DNA of 64,000 nt, taken from NCBI GenBank assembly GCA_019113845.1, contig DXGQ01000041.1, positions 62,001-126,000 on the forward strand, in the 5' to 3' direction. Both the position numbers and the translations under genes were made by a program. This document shows positions 8,254 to 17,321 of the stretch, in pieces. The notes below the pieces were generated by a model. The model searched no databases and had not been told where the DNA came from. It saw only the letters and a list, made by a program, of their open reading frames with translations. Numbering within the stretch: position 1 is the first letter of the stretch; each line of letters starts with the position of its first letter. The DNA is from Candidatus Anaerobutyricum avicola. GTDB lineage: Bacteria; Bacillota; Clostridia; Lachnospirales; Lachnospiraceae.

Positions 8254-11200
8254 ATGTCAGGATTTTACACAGAAGCAGATTATGAAAATTCTATCATAGA
8301 ACTGTTTCAGAATATGGGTTACCGTCATGTTTACGGCCCGGATATTGAAAGAGATTTTTATAGCCCATTATATGAGGACGAACTTACAGCCGCATTGTAT
8401 CGGATTAATCCATTAATGCCAGCGGACGCCATAAACGATGCTCTGTTTAAATTGACAAATTTTGAGAATGCTGAGCTGGTTCAGAAGAATGCTGTATTTA
8501 TGGATTATATTCAGCATGGTGTGGAAGTACGCTATTTTGTAGGTAACGAGGAACGCTCCGGACTCGTTTATATTGTCGATTATAAAAATCCTGAAAATAA
8601 CTCCTTTATTGTAGCTAACCAGTGGACTTTTATAGAAAATAGTAATAAACGTCCGGATGTACTCTTATTTCTTAATGGTTTGCCGGTTGTGTTAATGGAA
8701 TTAAAATCCCCCTCACGGCAAGAAACGGATGCTTCAGAAGCGTATGCACAGATTCGGAACTATATGCATGAAATACCATCTATGTTTATTTATAACTGCA
8801 TCTGTGTTATGAGTGATCATCTGACTTCTAAAGCTGGGACAATTACTTCTGGCGAAGATCGTTTTATGGAGTGGAAGACGAAAGATGGGAACAAAGAAAA
8901 CACACAGTATGCACAGTTTGATACCTTTTTTGAGGGGATGTTTGAGAAAGAGCGCCTGCTTGATATTATAAAGAATTTTATCTGCTTTTCAAATGAAGGG
9001 TTGAAGCAGTATAAGATACTGGCTGCCTATCATCAGTATTTCGCCGTTAAAAAGGCTATCGTGTCTACGAAAAGGGCTATAGAAACTGACGGGAAAGGCG
9101 GTGTGTTCTGGCATACACAGGGAAGCGGTAAATCACTGTCAATGGTCTTTTATGCACATCTTTTGCAGGAAGCTCTGGACAGCCCTACGATCGTTGTGCT
9201 GACCGACCGAAATGATTTAGATGATCAGTTATATGGACAGTTTGCAAAATGTAAGGACTTTTTACGGCAAGAACCAATGCACGCCGAAAGTCGGGAACAT
9301 TTGAAGTTGCTTCTTGATGGCAGACAGGCCAATGGAATTATTTTTACCACGATGCAAAAGTTTGAGGAATCTCATGAGCCGCTTTCCGAACGCAGGAATA
9401 TTGTGGTTATGGCTGACGAGGCACACCGTGGTCAGTATGGATTGAAAGAAAAAGTTGATGCCAGAACAGGAAAAATTAGAGTTGGTACTGCGCGTATTAT
9501 CCGAAACAGTCTGCCAAATGCCACATATATAGGTTTTACAGGTACTCCGATTTCTATGAAAGATAGAAGTACCCTTGAAGTTTTTGGAAATTATATTGAT
9601 GTATACGATATGACACAGGCGGTAGAAGATGGCGCTACCCGGCCGGTGTATTACGAAAGCCGTGTAATTAAATTGAAACTGGATGAAGAAACTCTGAAAA
9701 TGATTGATGCTGAGTATGATATCATGGCAAACAATGCAGATCCGGACGTTATCCAGAAAAGCAAGAGAAAATTGGGGCAGATGGAAGCTATATTAGGTAA
9801 TGAACAGACGATTGCTTCGCTTGTGGATGATATTCTCGACCATTATGAGAACTACAGGGCGAATCTTCTGACGGGAAAAGCAATGATTGTTGCTTATTCC
9901 CGGTCAATTGCTATGAAAATTTATAAACGTATTTTAAAGTTGCGTCCGTCCTGGACAGAAAAAGTTGCTGTTGTTATGACGGAGAGCAATAAAGACCCCG
10001 AAGAATGGCGTGAAATTATTGGGAATAAGCGGCATAAAGAGGAATTAGCTAAAAAATTTAAGGATAATAATAGTCCGCTTAAAATTACCATTGTGGTTGA
10101 TATGTGGCTGACAGGATTCGATGTCCCTTCCCTGACGACCATGTATGTATATAAACCAATGAAAGGATATAATCTGATGCAGGCGATTGCCCGCGTAAAT
10201 CGTGTTTTTGCGGATAAAGAGGGAGGATTGGTTGTCGATTATGTCGGTATCGCCGGAGCTTTGAAAGAAGCGATGAACGATTATACTGTGCGTGATAAAA
10301 AGAATTATGGGGATACTGATGTGACGAAAGTGGCATATCCAAAATTTTTAGAAAAACTTTCCATTTGCAGAGATATTTTTCATGGTTACGATTATTCCAA
10401 GTTTACCATCGGAACTGACCTTGAACGTTCAAAGACCATTAGTGGAGCAGTCAATTTCATTGTTGCTGTTGATAAGGAGAGGGCGCGTGAGGATTTTCTT
10501 AAAGAGGCGCTTATGCTTCGGCAGGCATTGTCTCTTTGTGCTTCTCTGGTGAAAGAGGCGCTTCGTATGGAAGCTGCATTTTTTGAGTCAGTGCGTGTTC
10601 TTGTTATGCGGTTGATGAATCAGGGAGCAGGAAAAAAGATTTCTTTGCCGGAAATGAATGCACGGATCAATGAACTTCTAAAACAAAGTGTTAAAAGTGA
10701 AGGAGTTATAAACCTGTTTTCTGATGTGTCTGAGGAATTTTCGATATTTGATCCGAAGTTTCTGGAGGAAATCTCCAAAATGAAAGAGAAAAATTTAGCT
10801 GTAGAGCTTCTGAAAAAATTGATTGCTGAGCAGGTACAGATATACCGCCGAACCAACGTTGTCAAATCAGAAAAGTTTAGTGAAATCATACAAAGCGCTA
10901 TGAACCGTTATTTGAACGGTATGTTGACAAACGAAGAGGTTATTCAGGAACTCCTTAATTTGGCCAGACAGATTGCAGCGGCCCGAAAGGAAGGTGATCA
11001 GCTTGGTCTTACAGCTGATGAACTTGCTTTCTATGATGCACTTACAAAGCCACAGGCTATAAAGGATTTTTACGAAAATGAGGAACTTATCGCCATTACA
11101 AAGGAATTAGCAGACACTTTGCGGAAAAATCGCACCATTGACTGGCAGAAACGTGACTCCGCCCGAGCGAAGATGCGCATGATGATAAAGCGCTTATTGA

Positions 11201-11388
11201 AGAAACATCGATATCCGCCAGAGGGTATGGACGATACAGTGCAGACTGTAATGACACAGTGCGAATTGTGGACAGACACTTCCGATATGGGACAGTATGA
11301 GCATAAGACGTTCCGTTACTCATCATGTCCTGAACCCAAAATGAGTATGGTTGCTGACAAAACTGTGCCATATGGAAAGAAAAATTAA
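8254..11388 (+). CDS. hsdR: Type I restriction endonuclease/translocase subunit HsdR
   Basis: A full-length 1,044-residue motor nuclease starting after AAGGAG. The N-terminal PD-(D/E)xK nuclease has D135, E149 and K151 (MELKSPS). Superfamily 2 helicase motifs follow: Walker A G290-SGKS, DEAH at 388-391 (DEAHRGQYG) and motif III FTGTPI from 428. The helical C-terminal part that contacts the methyltransferase is present. HsdR pumps DNA and cuts when unmodified targets are bound by the M2S core. It therefore depends on the hsdM product encoded at 4007-5206, which looks damaged. No frameshift is visible in hsdR itself. Confidence 0.92.
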   Translation: MSGFYTEADYENSIIELFQNMGYRHVYGPDIERDFYSPLYEDELTAALYRINPLMPADAINDALFKLTNFENAELVQKNAVFMDYIQHGVEVRYFVGNEERSGLVYIVDYKNPENNSFIVANQWTFIENSNKRPDVLLFLNGLPVVLMELKSPSRQETDASEAYAQIRNYMHEIPSMFIYNCICVMSDHLTSKAGTITSGEDRFMEWKTKDGNKENTQYAQFDTFFEGMFEKERLLDIIKNFICFSNEGLKQYKILAAYHQYFAVKKAIVSTKRAIETDGKGGVFWHTQGSGKSLSMVFYAHLLQEALDSPTIVVLTDRNDLDDQLYGQFAKCKDFLRQEPMHAESREHLKLLLDGRQANGIIFTTMQKFEESHEPLSERRNIVVMADEAHRGQYGLKEKVDARTGKIRVGTARIIRNSLPNATYIGFTGTPISMKDRSTLEVFGNYIDVYDMTQAVEDGATRPVYYESRVIKLKLDEETLKMIDAEYDIMANNADPDVIQKSKRKLGQMEAILGNEQTIASLVDDILDHYENYRANLLTGKAMIVAYSRSIAMKIYKRILKLRPSWTEKVAVVMTESNKDPEEWREIIGNKRHKEELAKKFKDNNSPLKITIVVDMWLTGFDVPSLTTMYVYKPMKGYNLMQAIARVNRVFADKEGGLVVDYVGIAGALKEAMNDYTVRDKKNYGDTDVTKVAYPKFLEKLSICRDIFHGYDYSKFTIGTDLERSKTISGAVNFIVAVDKERAREDFLKEALMLRQALSLCASLVKEALRMEAAFFESVRVLVMRLMNQGAGKKISLPEMNARINELLKQSVKSEGVINLFSDVSEEFSIFDPKFLEEISKMKEKNLAVELLKKLIAEQVQIYRRTNVVKSEKFSEIIQSAMNRYLNGMLTNEEVIQELLNLARQIAAARKEGDQLGLTADELAFYDALTKPQAIKDFYENEELIAITKELADTLRKNRTIDWQKRDSARAKMRMMIKRLLKKHRYPPEGMDDTVQTVMTQCELWTDTSDMGQYEHKTFRYSSCPEPKMSMVADKTVPYGKKN

Positions 11389-11404
11389 TTTATAGAGGTA
11401 TAAT

Positions 11405-13474
11405 ATGGATGCACGTAAAGGTAATATTTATGAGATTTTAAATGGAAATAAACAATTCTTGATACCAGTCTACCAACGATATTATAGTTGGGACATTGAG
11501 CAATGTAAACGACTTTGGAATGATATCGTAGAAATGCAGAAGAAAGGAAAAATGGGGCATTTTGTTGGTTCTATTGTCAATATTGCAGAGCAGGCGATGC
11601 CGACCGGTGTTCAGAAATACATGATCATTGATGGGCAACAACGAATGACTACTCTTTCGTTGCTTTTACTTGCTTTACGTGACTATGCCATCAAAAATCC
11701 TGATGATACGACAATTAACTCCCGTCGTATTGATAACATGCTCTTAAAAAATGAGTATGAAAGTGGTGATGAAAGATATAAGTTACTTCTTACAGAAACT
11801 GATAGAAATACACTAATATGTCTTGTGGATGAAAAAAACATTTCAGATGATACTCATTCTAAGTTGCTGGACAATTATAATTTTTTTGCTAATAAGATTG
11901 ATAGCAAAGAATTGAAACCTGCCGAGGTGTATGAATCTATAGGGAAGTTGCAGATTGTAAATATAACACTGGATCGTTCTGTAGATGACGCACAGGCTAT
12001 TTTTGAAAGTCTGAATTCTACCGGTAAAGAACTATCGGAATCTGATCTAATTCGGAATTATGTTCTTATGGGACTGGAGCCTATCGAGCAAACCTATGTC
12101 TATGAGCATCTATGGCGTCCGATGGAATTGCTATTTGTTTATGAAACTCAAGCTTCTGCCATGGACCGCTTTTTCAGAGATTATTTGACAATGAAGATGA
12201 CTCGTATCCCGAAACAGAATCGTGTATATGAGGAGTTTAAGCTCTATCATCTGAATTGTGAATTTGGAAGTATCCGTGAGCTATGTCAGGATTTGCTCAT
12301 CTATGCCAAGTATTATACAGATATGACATTTAAGCGGAGTAATAATCCGGTACTCAAGTCGCTCTATGAGGATATTAATGATCTTCGAATGGAGGTATCT
12401 TACCCTTTTTTGCTTAAGGTTCACCATGATTGCGAAGAGGGTATCATATCTGAGGATGAATTGGAGCAAATCATTCGTCTTTGTATCAGCTATGTATTCA
12501 GGCGTAGTATTTGTGACATACCGACCAACTCCTTGAATAAGACTTTTGCTACTCTGAAAAATGAAATTAAGTCGGAGGATTACGTCAATTCCATAAAGGC
12601 ATTTTTTATTATGAGAAATGATTATAAGGAATTCCCGGATGATGATAAATTTACAATGGCATTTGTGACAAGAGATATCTATAATATGCGTTCCCGTAAT
12701 TTTATTCTCAGTCATTTAGAAAACTATGGAAAAAAGGCTCCGATTATTATTGAAAATTATACAATTGAGCATATTATGCCTCAAAACAGCAACTTGAATT
12801 TAGAATGGCAGCAGATGTTAGGGGCTGAGTGGCGTGAAATTCAGAAGATTTATTTACATACTATTGGCAATTTAACACTTACCGCATACAATTCGGAAAT
12901 GAGTGATCGTTCATTTATGGTTAAAATGGATATGGAAGGTGGATTTAAGGAAAGCGCACTTCGGCTGAATTCTTATATAGTAAAGCTTACTGAATGGAAT
13001 GAACAAAGAATCAAAGAACGTGCGGTCTTACTGGCGGATAAAGCAAAACAGATATGGGCTTACCCAGATTTGACTGATGCAGAATTGGCTCCTTATCAGA
13101 TGGCAGAAAAACCTGCTGAACGTTATAGCCTGGAAACGTATGATACCAATATTTTTACAAAAACATTATTTGAAGTACTGGATCGTCGAATTCAAAATCT
13201 ATCTCCGAATGTGAAGCGCGAGTTTAAAAAATTGTATGTGGCCTATAAATTGGATACAAATTTTGTGGATGTTGTATTCCAAAAACAACGGCTGCGAATT
13301 TCAGTAAATATGAAGTTTTCGGAAGTTAATGATCCCCAAGGCATCTGCCACGATATAACCGGTCTTGGCAGATGGGGCAACGGTGATGTTGAATTATTCA
13401 TGGAACACACATCTGAGGTTGATCAGATTATGGAAATTGTCAAACAGTCTTACAAGTTTCAGGTGGATGATTAA
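11405..13474 (+). CDS. GmrSD-like nuclease: DUF262-DUF1524-DUF5655 fusion
   Basis: A 689-residue protein starting 16 bases after hsdR with an AGAGGT ribosome site, so probably co-transcribed. The N-terminal DUF262 (ParB-like NTPase fold) has DGQQR at 76-80. The C-terminal DUF1524 is an HNH-type nuclease with TIEHIMPQN (H456) followed by IGNLTLT. A final DUF5655-like domain ends the protein (DITGLGRWGNGD). GmrSD-type proteins are type IV restriction enzymes that attack modified, for example glycosylated, phage DNA. The exact target here cannot be told. Its place directly behind hsdR suggests complementary action against phage DNA modified to escape the type I enzyme. Confidence 0.85.
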   Translation: MDARKGNIYEILNGNKQFLIPVYQRYYSWDIEQCKRLWNDIVEMQKKGKMGHFVGSIVNIAEQAMPTGVQKYMIIDGQQRMTTLSLLLLALRDYAIKNPDDTTINSRRIDNMLLKNEYESGDERYKLLLTETDRNTLICLVDEKNISDDTHSKLLDNYNFFANKIDSKELKPAEVYESIGKLQIVNITLDRSVDDAQAIFESLNSTGKELSESDLIRNYVLMGLEPIEQTYVYEHLWRPMELLFVYETQASAMDRFFRDYLTMKMTRIPKQNRVYEEFKLYHLNCEFGSIRELCQDLLIYAKYYTDMTFKRSNNPVLKSLYEDINDLRMEVSYPFLLKVHHDCEEGIISEDELEQIIRLCISYVFRRSICDIPTNSLNKTFATLKNEIKSEDYVNSIKAFFIMRNDYKEFPDDDKFTMAFVTRDIYNMRSRNFILSHLENYGKKAPIIIENYTIEHIMPQNSNLNLEWQQMLGAEWREIQKIYLHTIGNLTLTAYNSEMSDRSFMVKMDMEGGFKESALRLNSYIVKLTEWNEQRIKERAVLLADKAKQIWAYPDLTDAELAPYQMAEKPAERYSLETYDTNIFTKTLFEVLDRRIQNLSPNVKREFKKLYVAYKLDTNFVDVVFQKQRLRISVNMKFSEVNDPQGICHDITGLGRWGNGDVELFMEHTSEVDQIMEIVKQSYKFQVDD

Positions 13475-13507
13475 TGTATATGATTCAGGCAGATAATTCT
13501 TGCATTG

Positions 13508-13516
13508 TGATATAAT
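13508..13516 (+). promoter_or_regulatory. Extended -10 promoter for fic
   Basis: TGATATAAT matches the extended -10 consensus TGnTATAAT exactly. It stands 51 bases before the preferred fic start. No convincing -35 box is seen, as is usual for extended -10 promoters. It would give fic its own transcript. Confidence 0.5.
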
Positions 13517-13567
13517 TATAACAATAGTATGCAACGAAATGATATAGATAGAAATGAGGCAGAGCAG

Positions 13568-14458
13568 ATGAGGTATTTGTCAGTCAGTGAAATAGCAGAA
13601 AAATGGAATATATCAGAGCGCAGTGTCAGAAATTACTGTGCCCAGGGGCGTGTGCCCGGTGCGTTTCTTACCGGAAAAACCTGGAATATTCCGAAAGATG
13701 CCACTAAGCCAGAGCGTAGAAATAGGAGAGGAGAACAGCCCAAAACCTTACTGGATATATTGAAGGATGAGAAAGAGAATAAGTATTCCGGTGGCATTTA
13801 TCATAAAACGCAGATTGAGCTGACATATAATTCCAATCACATAGAAGGCAGCCGCCTGACTCATGAACAGACAAAATATATTTTTGAAACCAATACCATC
13901 GGTTTAGAAAATGAAGTTTTAAATGTGGATGATATCATTGAGACGACGAATCATTTCCGTTGTATTGATATGATTATCAACCATGCAAATGCAACTTTGA
14001 CCGAAAAATTGATAAAAGAACTGCATTTGACTCTGAAAAATGGCACCAGCGATTCCAGAAAAGAGTGGTTTGCTGTGGGCGCTTACAAAAAGCTGCCCAA
14101 TGAAGTGGGCGGTATGGAGACTGCGCTTCCGGAAGAAGTTGCCGATAAAATGAAAAATTTGCTGACAGAGTATAATGCAAAAAACGATAAAATCTTTGAA
14201 GATATTCTTGAATTTCATGTGAAGTTTGAGAGGATACATCCTTTTCAGGATGGAAATGGCCGCGTGGGCAGGCTGATCATGTTTAAAGAGTGCCTGAAAT
14301 ATAACATTGTTCCGTTTATCATTGAGGATGATCTGAAAATGTTCTATTATCGGGGACTAAAAGAATGGGACAATGAGAGAGGATACCTGACCGATACTTG
14401 TCTCACGGCGCAGGATAGATTTAAAGCGTATCTGGATTATTTCAGGATTCGGTATTAG
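13568..14458 (+). CDS. Fic-domain AMP-transferase with N-terminal helix-turn-helix
   Basis: The start at 13568 is chosen because GAGG lies 8 bases before it; an in-frame ATG at 13529 has no ribosome site. The product is about 296 residues. A MerR/excisionase-like helix-turn-helix (LSVSEIAEKWNISERSVRNYC) opens the protein. The Fic core has the complete motif HPFQDGNGRVGR from H224. The inhibitory helix motif (S/T)xxxE(G/N) occurs before the core as S89-NHI-E93-G94, so this is a class II, self-inhibited Fic. Fic proteins transfer AMP to target hydroxyl groups and often act as toxins or stress switches. The target here is unknown. It closes the defence block. Confidence 0.85.
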   Translation: MRYLSVSEIAEKWNISERSVRNYCAQGRVPGAFLTGKTWNIPKDATKPERRNRRGEQPKTLLDILKDEKENKYSGGIYHKTQIELTYNSNHIEGSRLTHEQTKYIFETNTIGLENEVLNVDDIIETTNHFRCIDMIINHANATLTEKLIKELHLTLKNGTSDSRKEWFAVGAYKKLPNEVGGMETALPEEVADKMKNLLTEYNAKNDKIFEDILEFHVKFERIHPFQDGNGRVGRLIMFKECLKYNIVPFIIEDDLKMFYYRGLKEWDNERGYLTDTCLTAQDRFKAYLDYFRIRY

Positions 14459-14484
14459 ATATCTCTGGAAAAAATGATACATGA

Positions 14485-14524
14485 CTCCACGCAAATCCAG
14501 TGAAAAAGCGGTATTTGCGTGGAG
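14485..14524. terminator. 12-bp hairpin between convergent fic and metal ATPase genes
   Basis: CTCCACGCAAAT (14485-14496) pairs perfectly with ATTTGCGTGGAG (14513-14524). On the minus strand the stem is followed, after ten bases, by a run of T, so it may end the ATPase transcript. It could also act in both directions. A second, weaker stem (CCTGTAT/ATACAGG) lies between it and the ATPase stop codon. Confidence 0.55.
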
Positions 14525-14565
14525 AGCGACCGGGTAGTTGCCTGTATATGATCTTGCGATACAGG

Positions 14566-16461
14566 TCACTCGAATTTCCTGTCATAAAGCAGCGCGGCAA
14601 TCAGAACGACGAAACAGGAACCGGCATTGTGTACCAGCGCCCCGGTGGTGGGTGTCAGTATTTCCATGAGCGACAGCACGATTGCTGCAAAGTTAATGCA
14701 CATAGACAGGGTAATACTGGCCTTGATGGTCTTTACCGTCGCATTGGAAAGCCGCTTCAAATACGGGATTTTTGAAATGTCATCACTCATCAGGGCGACT
14801 TCTGCGGCGTCAACGGCGATATCGCTTCCCATGCTTCCCATTGCTACGCTTACATCGGCAGTTTTTAAAGCCGGCGCGTCGTTGACACCATCGCCTATCA
14901 TACAGACCTTGTGATTTTCTGCCTGTAATTTCTCAATATTCTGCACTTTTTCTTCCGGCAGAAGTTCAGCCCGGACTTCGGAGATATCGACCTGCTGTGC
15001 AAAATAGTCTGCCGTTTTTTGATGGTCGCCGGTAAGTAAAACGGTACGGGTGTGCATATCTGAAAGACGGGCAACCATGTCTTTTGCTTCCGGACGCAGC
15101 ACATCGGAAAGGGCGATCACACCGATACATTTTTGACCTTCCGCGACAAGAACAGAGGCTTTTCCCTGTGTGCGAAGCCGTTCTAAAACGGAGTGCACCT
15201 TGTTATCGATCGAAACGCCATTTTCAGTAAGGAATTTCTCGTTACCGCAAAGCAGGCTGCGGTTGCCTGCCTCCGCAAAAATCCCCTTGCCGGCAGTCAT
15301 TCTAAATGCTGTCGATTCTACCAATGGAACTTCTTTTGTCTTTGCATATGCCACGATCGCCTTTCCCAGCGGGTGTTCGCTCCTGGCTTCGGCAGAAGCG
15401 GTAAGAGAAAGCAAGTCTGTTTCGCTGATTGTTTCATCAAATGAAATCGTATCGCTGACATCTAAGCGGCCATAGGTTAGAGTACCGGTTTTATCAAACG
15501 CGATCATGTCCACTTTGCCCATTTTTTCAAGGGCTTCGCCGGACTTGATGATTACCCCGTGTTTTGTCGCCTGCCCGATTGCCGCCATAATCGCGGTAGG
15601 CGTTGCCAGTACAAGAGCGCAAGGACAGAATACGACCAACACGGTGACTGCGGTAACAATATTCCCGGTGAATATATAGGACAGAATGGCAATCAGCAGA
15701 GCGACAGGAACCAGCCAGCTTGCCACCCGGTCGGCGATTCTTTGCATGGGCGCCTGTTTATTCTCTGCGTCCTGCACCATGCGGATCAACTTTTGCAGAG
15801 AACTGTTTTCGCCAACTTTTGTTGCTGAAATATCAATCGAACCAAAGCGGTTGATGGTTCCGCAAAAAACTTCTTCCCCCACGCCCTTGTCAACCGGCAG
15901 GGATTCTCCTGTCATAACAGACTGGTCGACCGAGGTTTCGCCGTTTATGATTGTTCCGTCAACCGGGATCGTTTCACCGGGCAGAATACGCAGAATATCT
16001 CCTTGTCGGATTTCTTCTGCCGATATCATTTCTTCTTTCCCGTCCTTTAGCCTGCGTCCTTTTGTCGGCGCAAGACGGATCAGTTTTTTTAAGCCCTTTT
16101 TCGCCCGGTTTGTGGTAGCTTCCTCTAAAAGTGCGCCGATTGCCATGATAAACACGACTTCTCCCGCCGCAAACAGATCCCCGATTGCAATAGCGGCGAA
16201 CATGGCAATACAAATCAAAAGGGCAGACGATATTTTGCTGATGCCGGGATTGTGGATCATCCGCCATATTGCCAGATATAAGAGAGGAATGCCGCTGATA
16301 ATGATAGTTACCCACGCCGGGTCAAAGGGAAGAAACGAAAGCTGTACCGTCGTGCCACCAAATTCCTCTGTCAAGTGCGGGATCAAATCCAGCAATAGAA
16401 ATGCACCGGCTACCATCGTCATGGGAAGCCCGGCCAGAAAACACTCTAATTTCTTTAACAT
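14566..16461 (-). CDS. Heavy-metal P1B-type ATPase exporter
   Basis: About 631 residues. The start at 16461 is preferred because GGAGG stands 7 bases upstream; an in-frame ATG at 16482 has no such site. Membrane helices surround the CPC ion-channel motif (C279-P-C281). The phosphorylation site is D323 in DKTGTLT, and the hinge is GDGVNDAP. There is no N-terminal heavy-metal-associated domain, which makes it shorter than CadA or ZntA. The last helices carry HNAGS. P1B ATPases pump Zn, Cd, Pb, Cu or similar ions out of the cell. The metal cannot be fixed from these motifs, and a Zn/Cd type is a guess. It is divergent from a TetR regulator with dyads between them. Confidence 0.85.
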   Translation of the reverse strand: MLKKLECFLAGLPMTMVAGAFLLLDLIPHLTEEFGGTTVQLSFLPFDPAWVTIIISGIPLLYLAIWRMIHNPGISKISSALLICIAMFAAIAIGDLFAAGEVVFIMAIGALLEEATTNRAKKGLKKLIRLAPTKGRRLKDGKEEMISAEEIRQGDILRILPGETIPVDGTIINGETSVDQSVMTGESLPVDKGVGEEVFCGTINRFGSIDISATKVGENSSLQKLIRMVQDAENKQAPMQRIADRVASWLVPVALLIAILSYIFTGNIVTAVTVLVVFCPCALVLATPTAIMAAIGQATKHGVIIKSGEALEKMGKVDMIAFDKTGTLTYGRLDVSDTISFDETISETDLLSLTASAEARSEHPLGKAIVAYAKTKEVPLVESTAFRMTAGKGIFAEAGNRSLLCGNEKFLTENGVSIDNKVHSVLERLRTQGKASVLVAEGQKCIGVIALSDVLRPEAKDMVARLSDMHTRTVLLTGDHQKTADYFAQQVDISEVRAELLPEEKVQNIEKLQAENHKVCMIGDGVNDAPALKTADVSVAMGSMGSDIAVDAAEVALMSDDISKIPYLKRLSNATVKTIKASITLSMCINFAAIVLSLMEILTPTTGALVHNAGSCFVVLIAALLYDRKFE

Positions 16462-16542
16462 AATGGTTCCTCCAATCCGCACGGCGTTTTAAACAGACTC
16501 GTCCTTGACACTCGTTTGTTCTTACCGTACAATGAATTTGAT

Positions 16543-16557
16543 AACAAACATTTTGTT
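16543..16557. promoter_or_regulatory. Dyad in the ATPase/TetR divergent region
   Basis: AACAAA-CAT-TTTGTT is a perfect 6-bp inverted repeat between the two divergent genes, nearer the ATPase. It may be an operator for the adjacent TetR regulator or another repressor. No experimental or comparative support is available here. Confidence 0.4.
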
Positions 16558-16612
16558 CTTTTTAATTGTAAATAAGAACTGAAGGAAATACAACGGATAA
16601 TATTGCCCTTAT

Positions 16613-16642
16613 GTTTCGTACGGAACATTTTTGGAAAAATGT
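16613..16642. promoter_or_regulatory. Adjacent palindromes before tetR, candidate autoregulatory operator
   Basis: ACATTTTT-GG-AAAAATGT (16625-16642) is a perfect 8-bp inverted repeat. The near-palindrome GTTTCGTACGGAAC (16613-16626) touches it. Together they lie directly before the ribosome site of the TetR gene. GTACGGA also occurs as a direct repeat at 16618 and 16641. Position and symmetry suit a TetR-family dimer or pair of dimers. Confidence 0.55.
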
Positions 16643-16657
16643 ACGGAAGGAGTTATT

Positions 16658-17221
16658 ATGGACAGACGACAGCAAAAAACAAGGGCGGCTATTTTCACCG
16701 CGTTCAGTACGCTCCTTGCAGAAAAGAGTTACAGCAAGATTACGGTACAGGAAATCATTGATGCCGCTAATGTTGGCCGAACAACATTTTATGCGCATTT
16801 TGAAGCAAAAGACGATCTGCTCAAAACATTATGCGAAGAACTTTTCGGTCACATTATCAGCAGCGCGTTGGATTGCACCCACACGCACGGATTATACTCT
16901 GACAGAAACGTGCCGGAATCTGTATTCTGCCACTTATTACAGCACCTGCAAGAAGATGAGAATAACATCCTCGCATTGCTTTCCTGTGAAAGCAGCGAAC
17001 TCTTCCTGCGGTATTTCAAAGACAGTTTAAACGAATTGATACAAGATCAGTTTGTCAATCAAAACAGAAAAAACAATACGGACATTCCGCAGGATTTTTT
17101 GGTCAATCACATATCGGGCAGCTTTGTAGAAATGGTACTGTGGTGGATTAAAGGCCGGATGAAGCAAACGCCAGAGGAATTAGACCGATATTTCCGGGCA
17201 GTCATCGAGCCGATTCTATGA
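16658..17221 (+). CDS. TetR/AcrR-family transcriptional regulator
   Basis: A 187-residue regulator. The start at 16658 has a strong ribosome site (GGAAGGAG). The N-terminal TetR helix-turn-helix is clear (ITVQEIIDAANVGRTTFYAHF, about residues 28-48). The C-terminal ligand-binding half has a TetR_C-like pattern with H/C-rich stretches (a CTHTHG segment and a CHLLQHL segment). It is divergent from the P-type ATPase, so it most likely represses that exporter and itself. The histidines could contact a metal, but this is speculative. Confidence 0.85.
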   Translation: MDRRQQKTRAAIFTAFSTLLAEKSYSKITVQEIIDAANVGRTTFYAHFEAKDDLLKTLCEELFGHIISSALDCTHTHGLYSDRNVPESVFCHLLQHLQEDENNILALLSCESSELFLRYFKDSLNELIQDQFVNQNRKNNTDIPQDFLVNHISGSFVEMVLWWIKGRMKQTPEELDRYFRAVIEPIL

Positions 17222-17321
17222 AGGAATCGTTGATAACCCACTTGGAACAAAAGAGGCGGATGGACAAATCTTTCGCGGAGTCTGTTATATTTGCTAAAGT
17301 ATAAGAAAGGAACGAGTCACT

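Noticed and set aside
3870-14565. Direct-repeat attachment sites bounding the A+T-rich defence block
   Set aside because: I looked at both ends by eye and found no convincing direct repeat or tRNA gene, so integration by site-specific recombination is not claimed.
15686-16492. A 268-codon plus-strand frame within the P-type ATPase gene
   Set aside because: Antisense to a complete ATPase with all motifs; its translation is serine/proline-rich with no domain.
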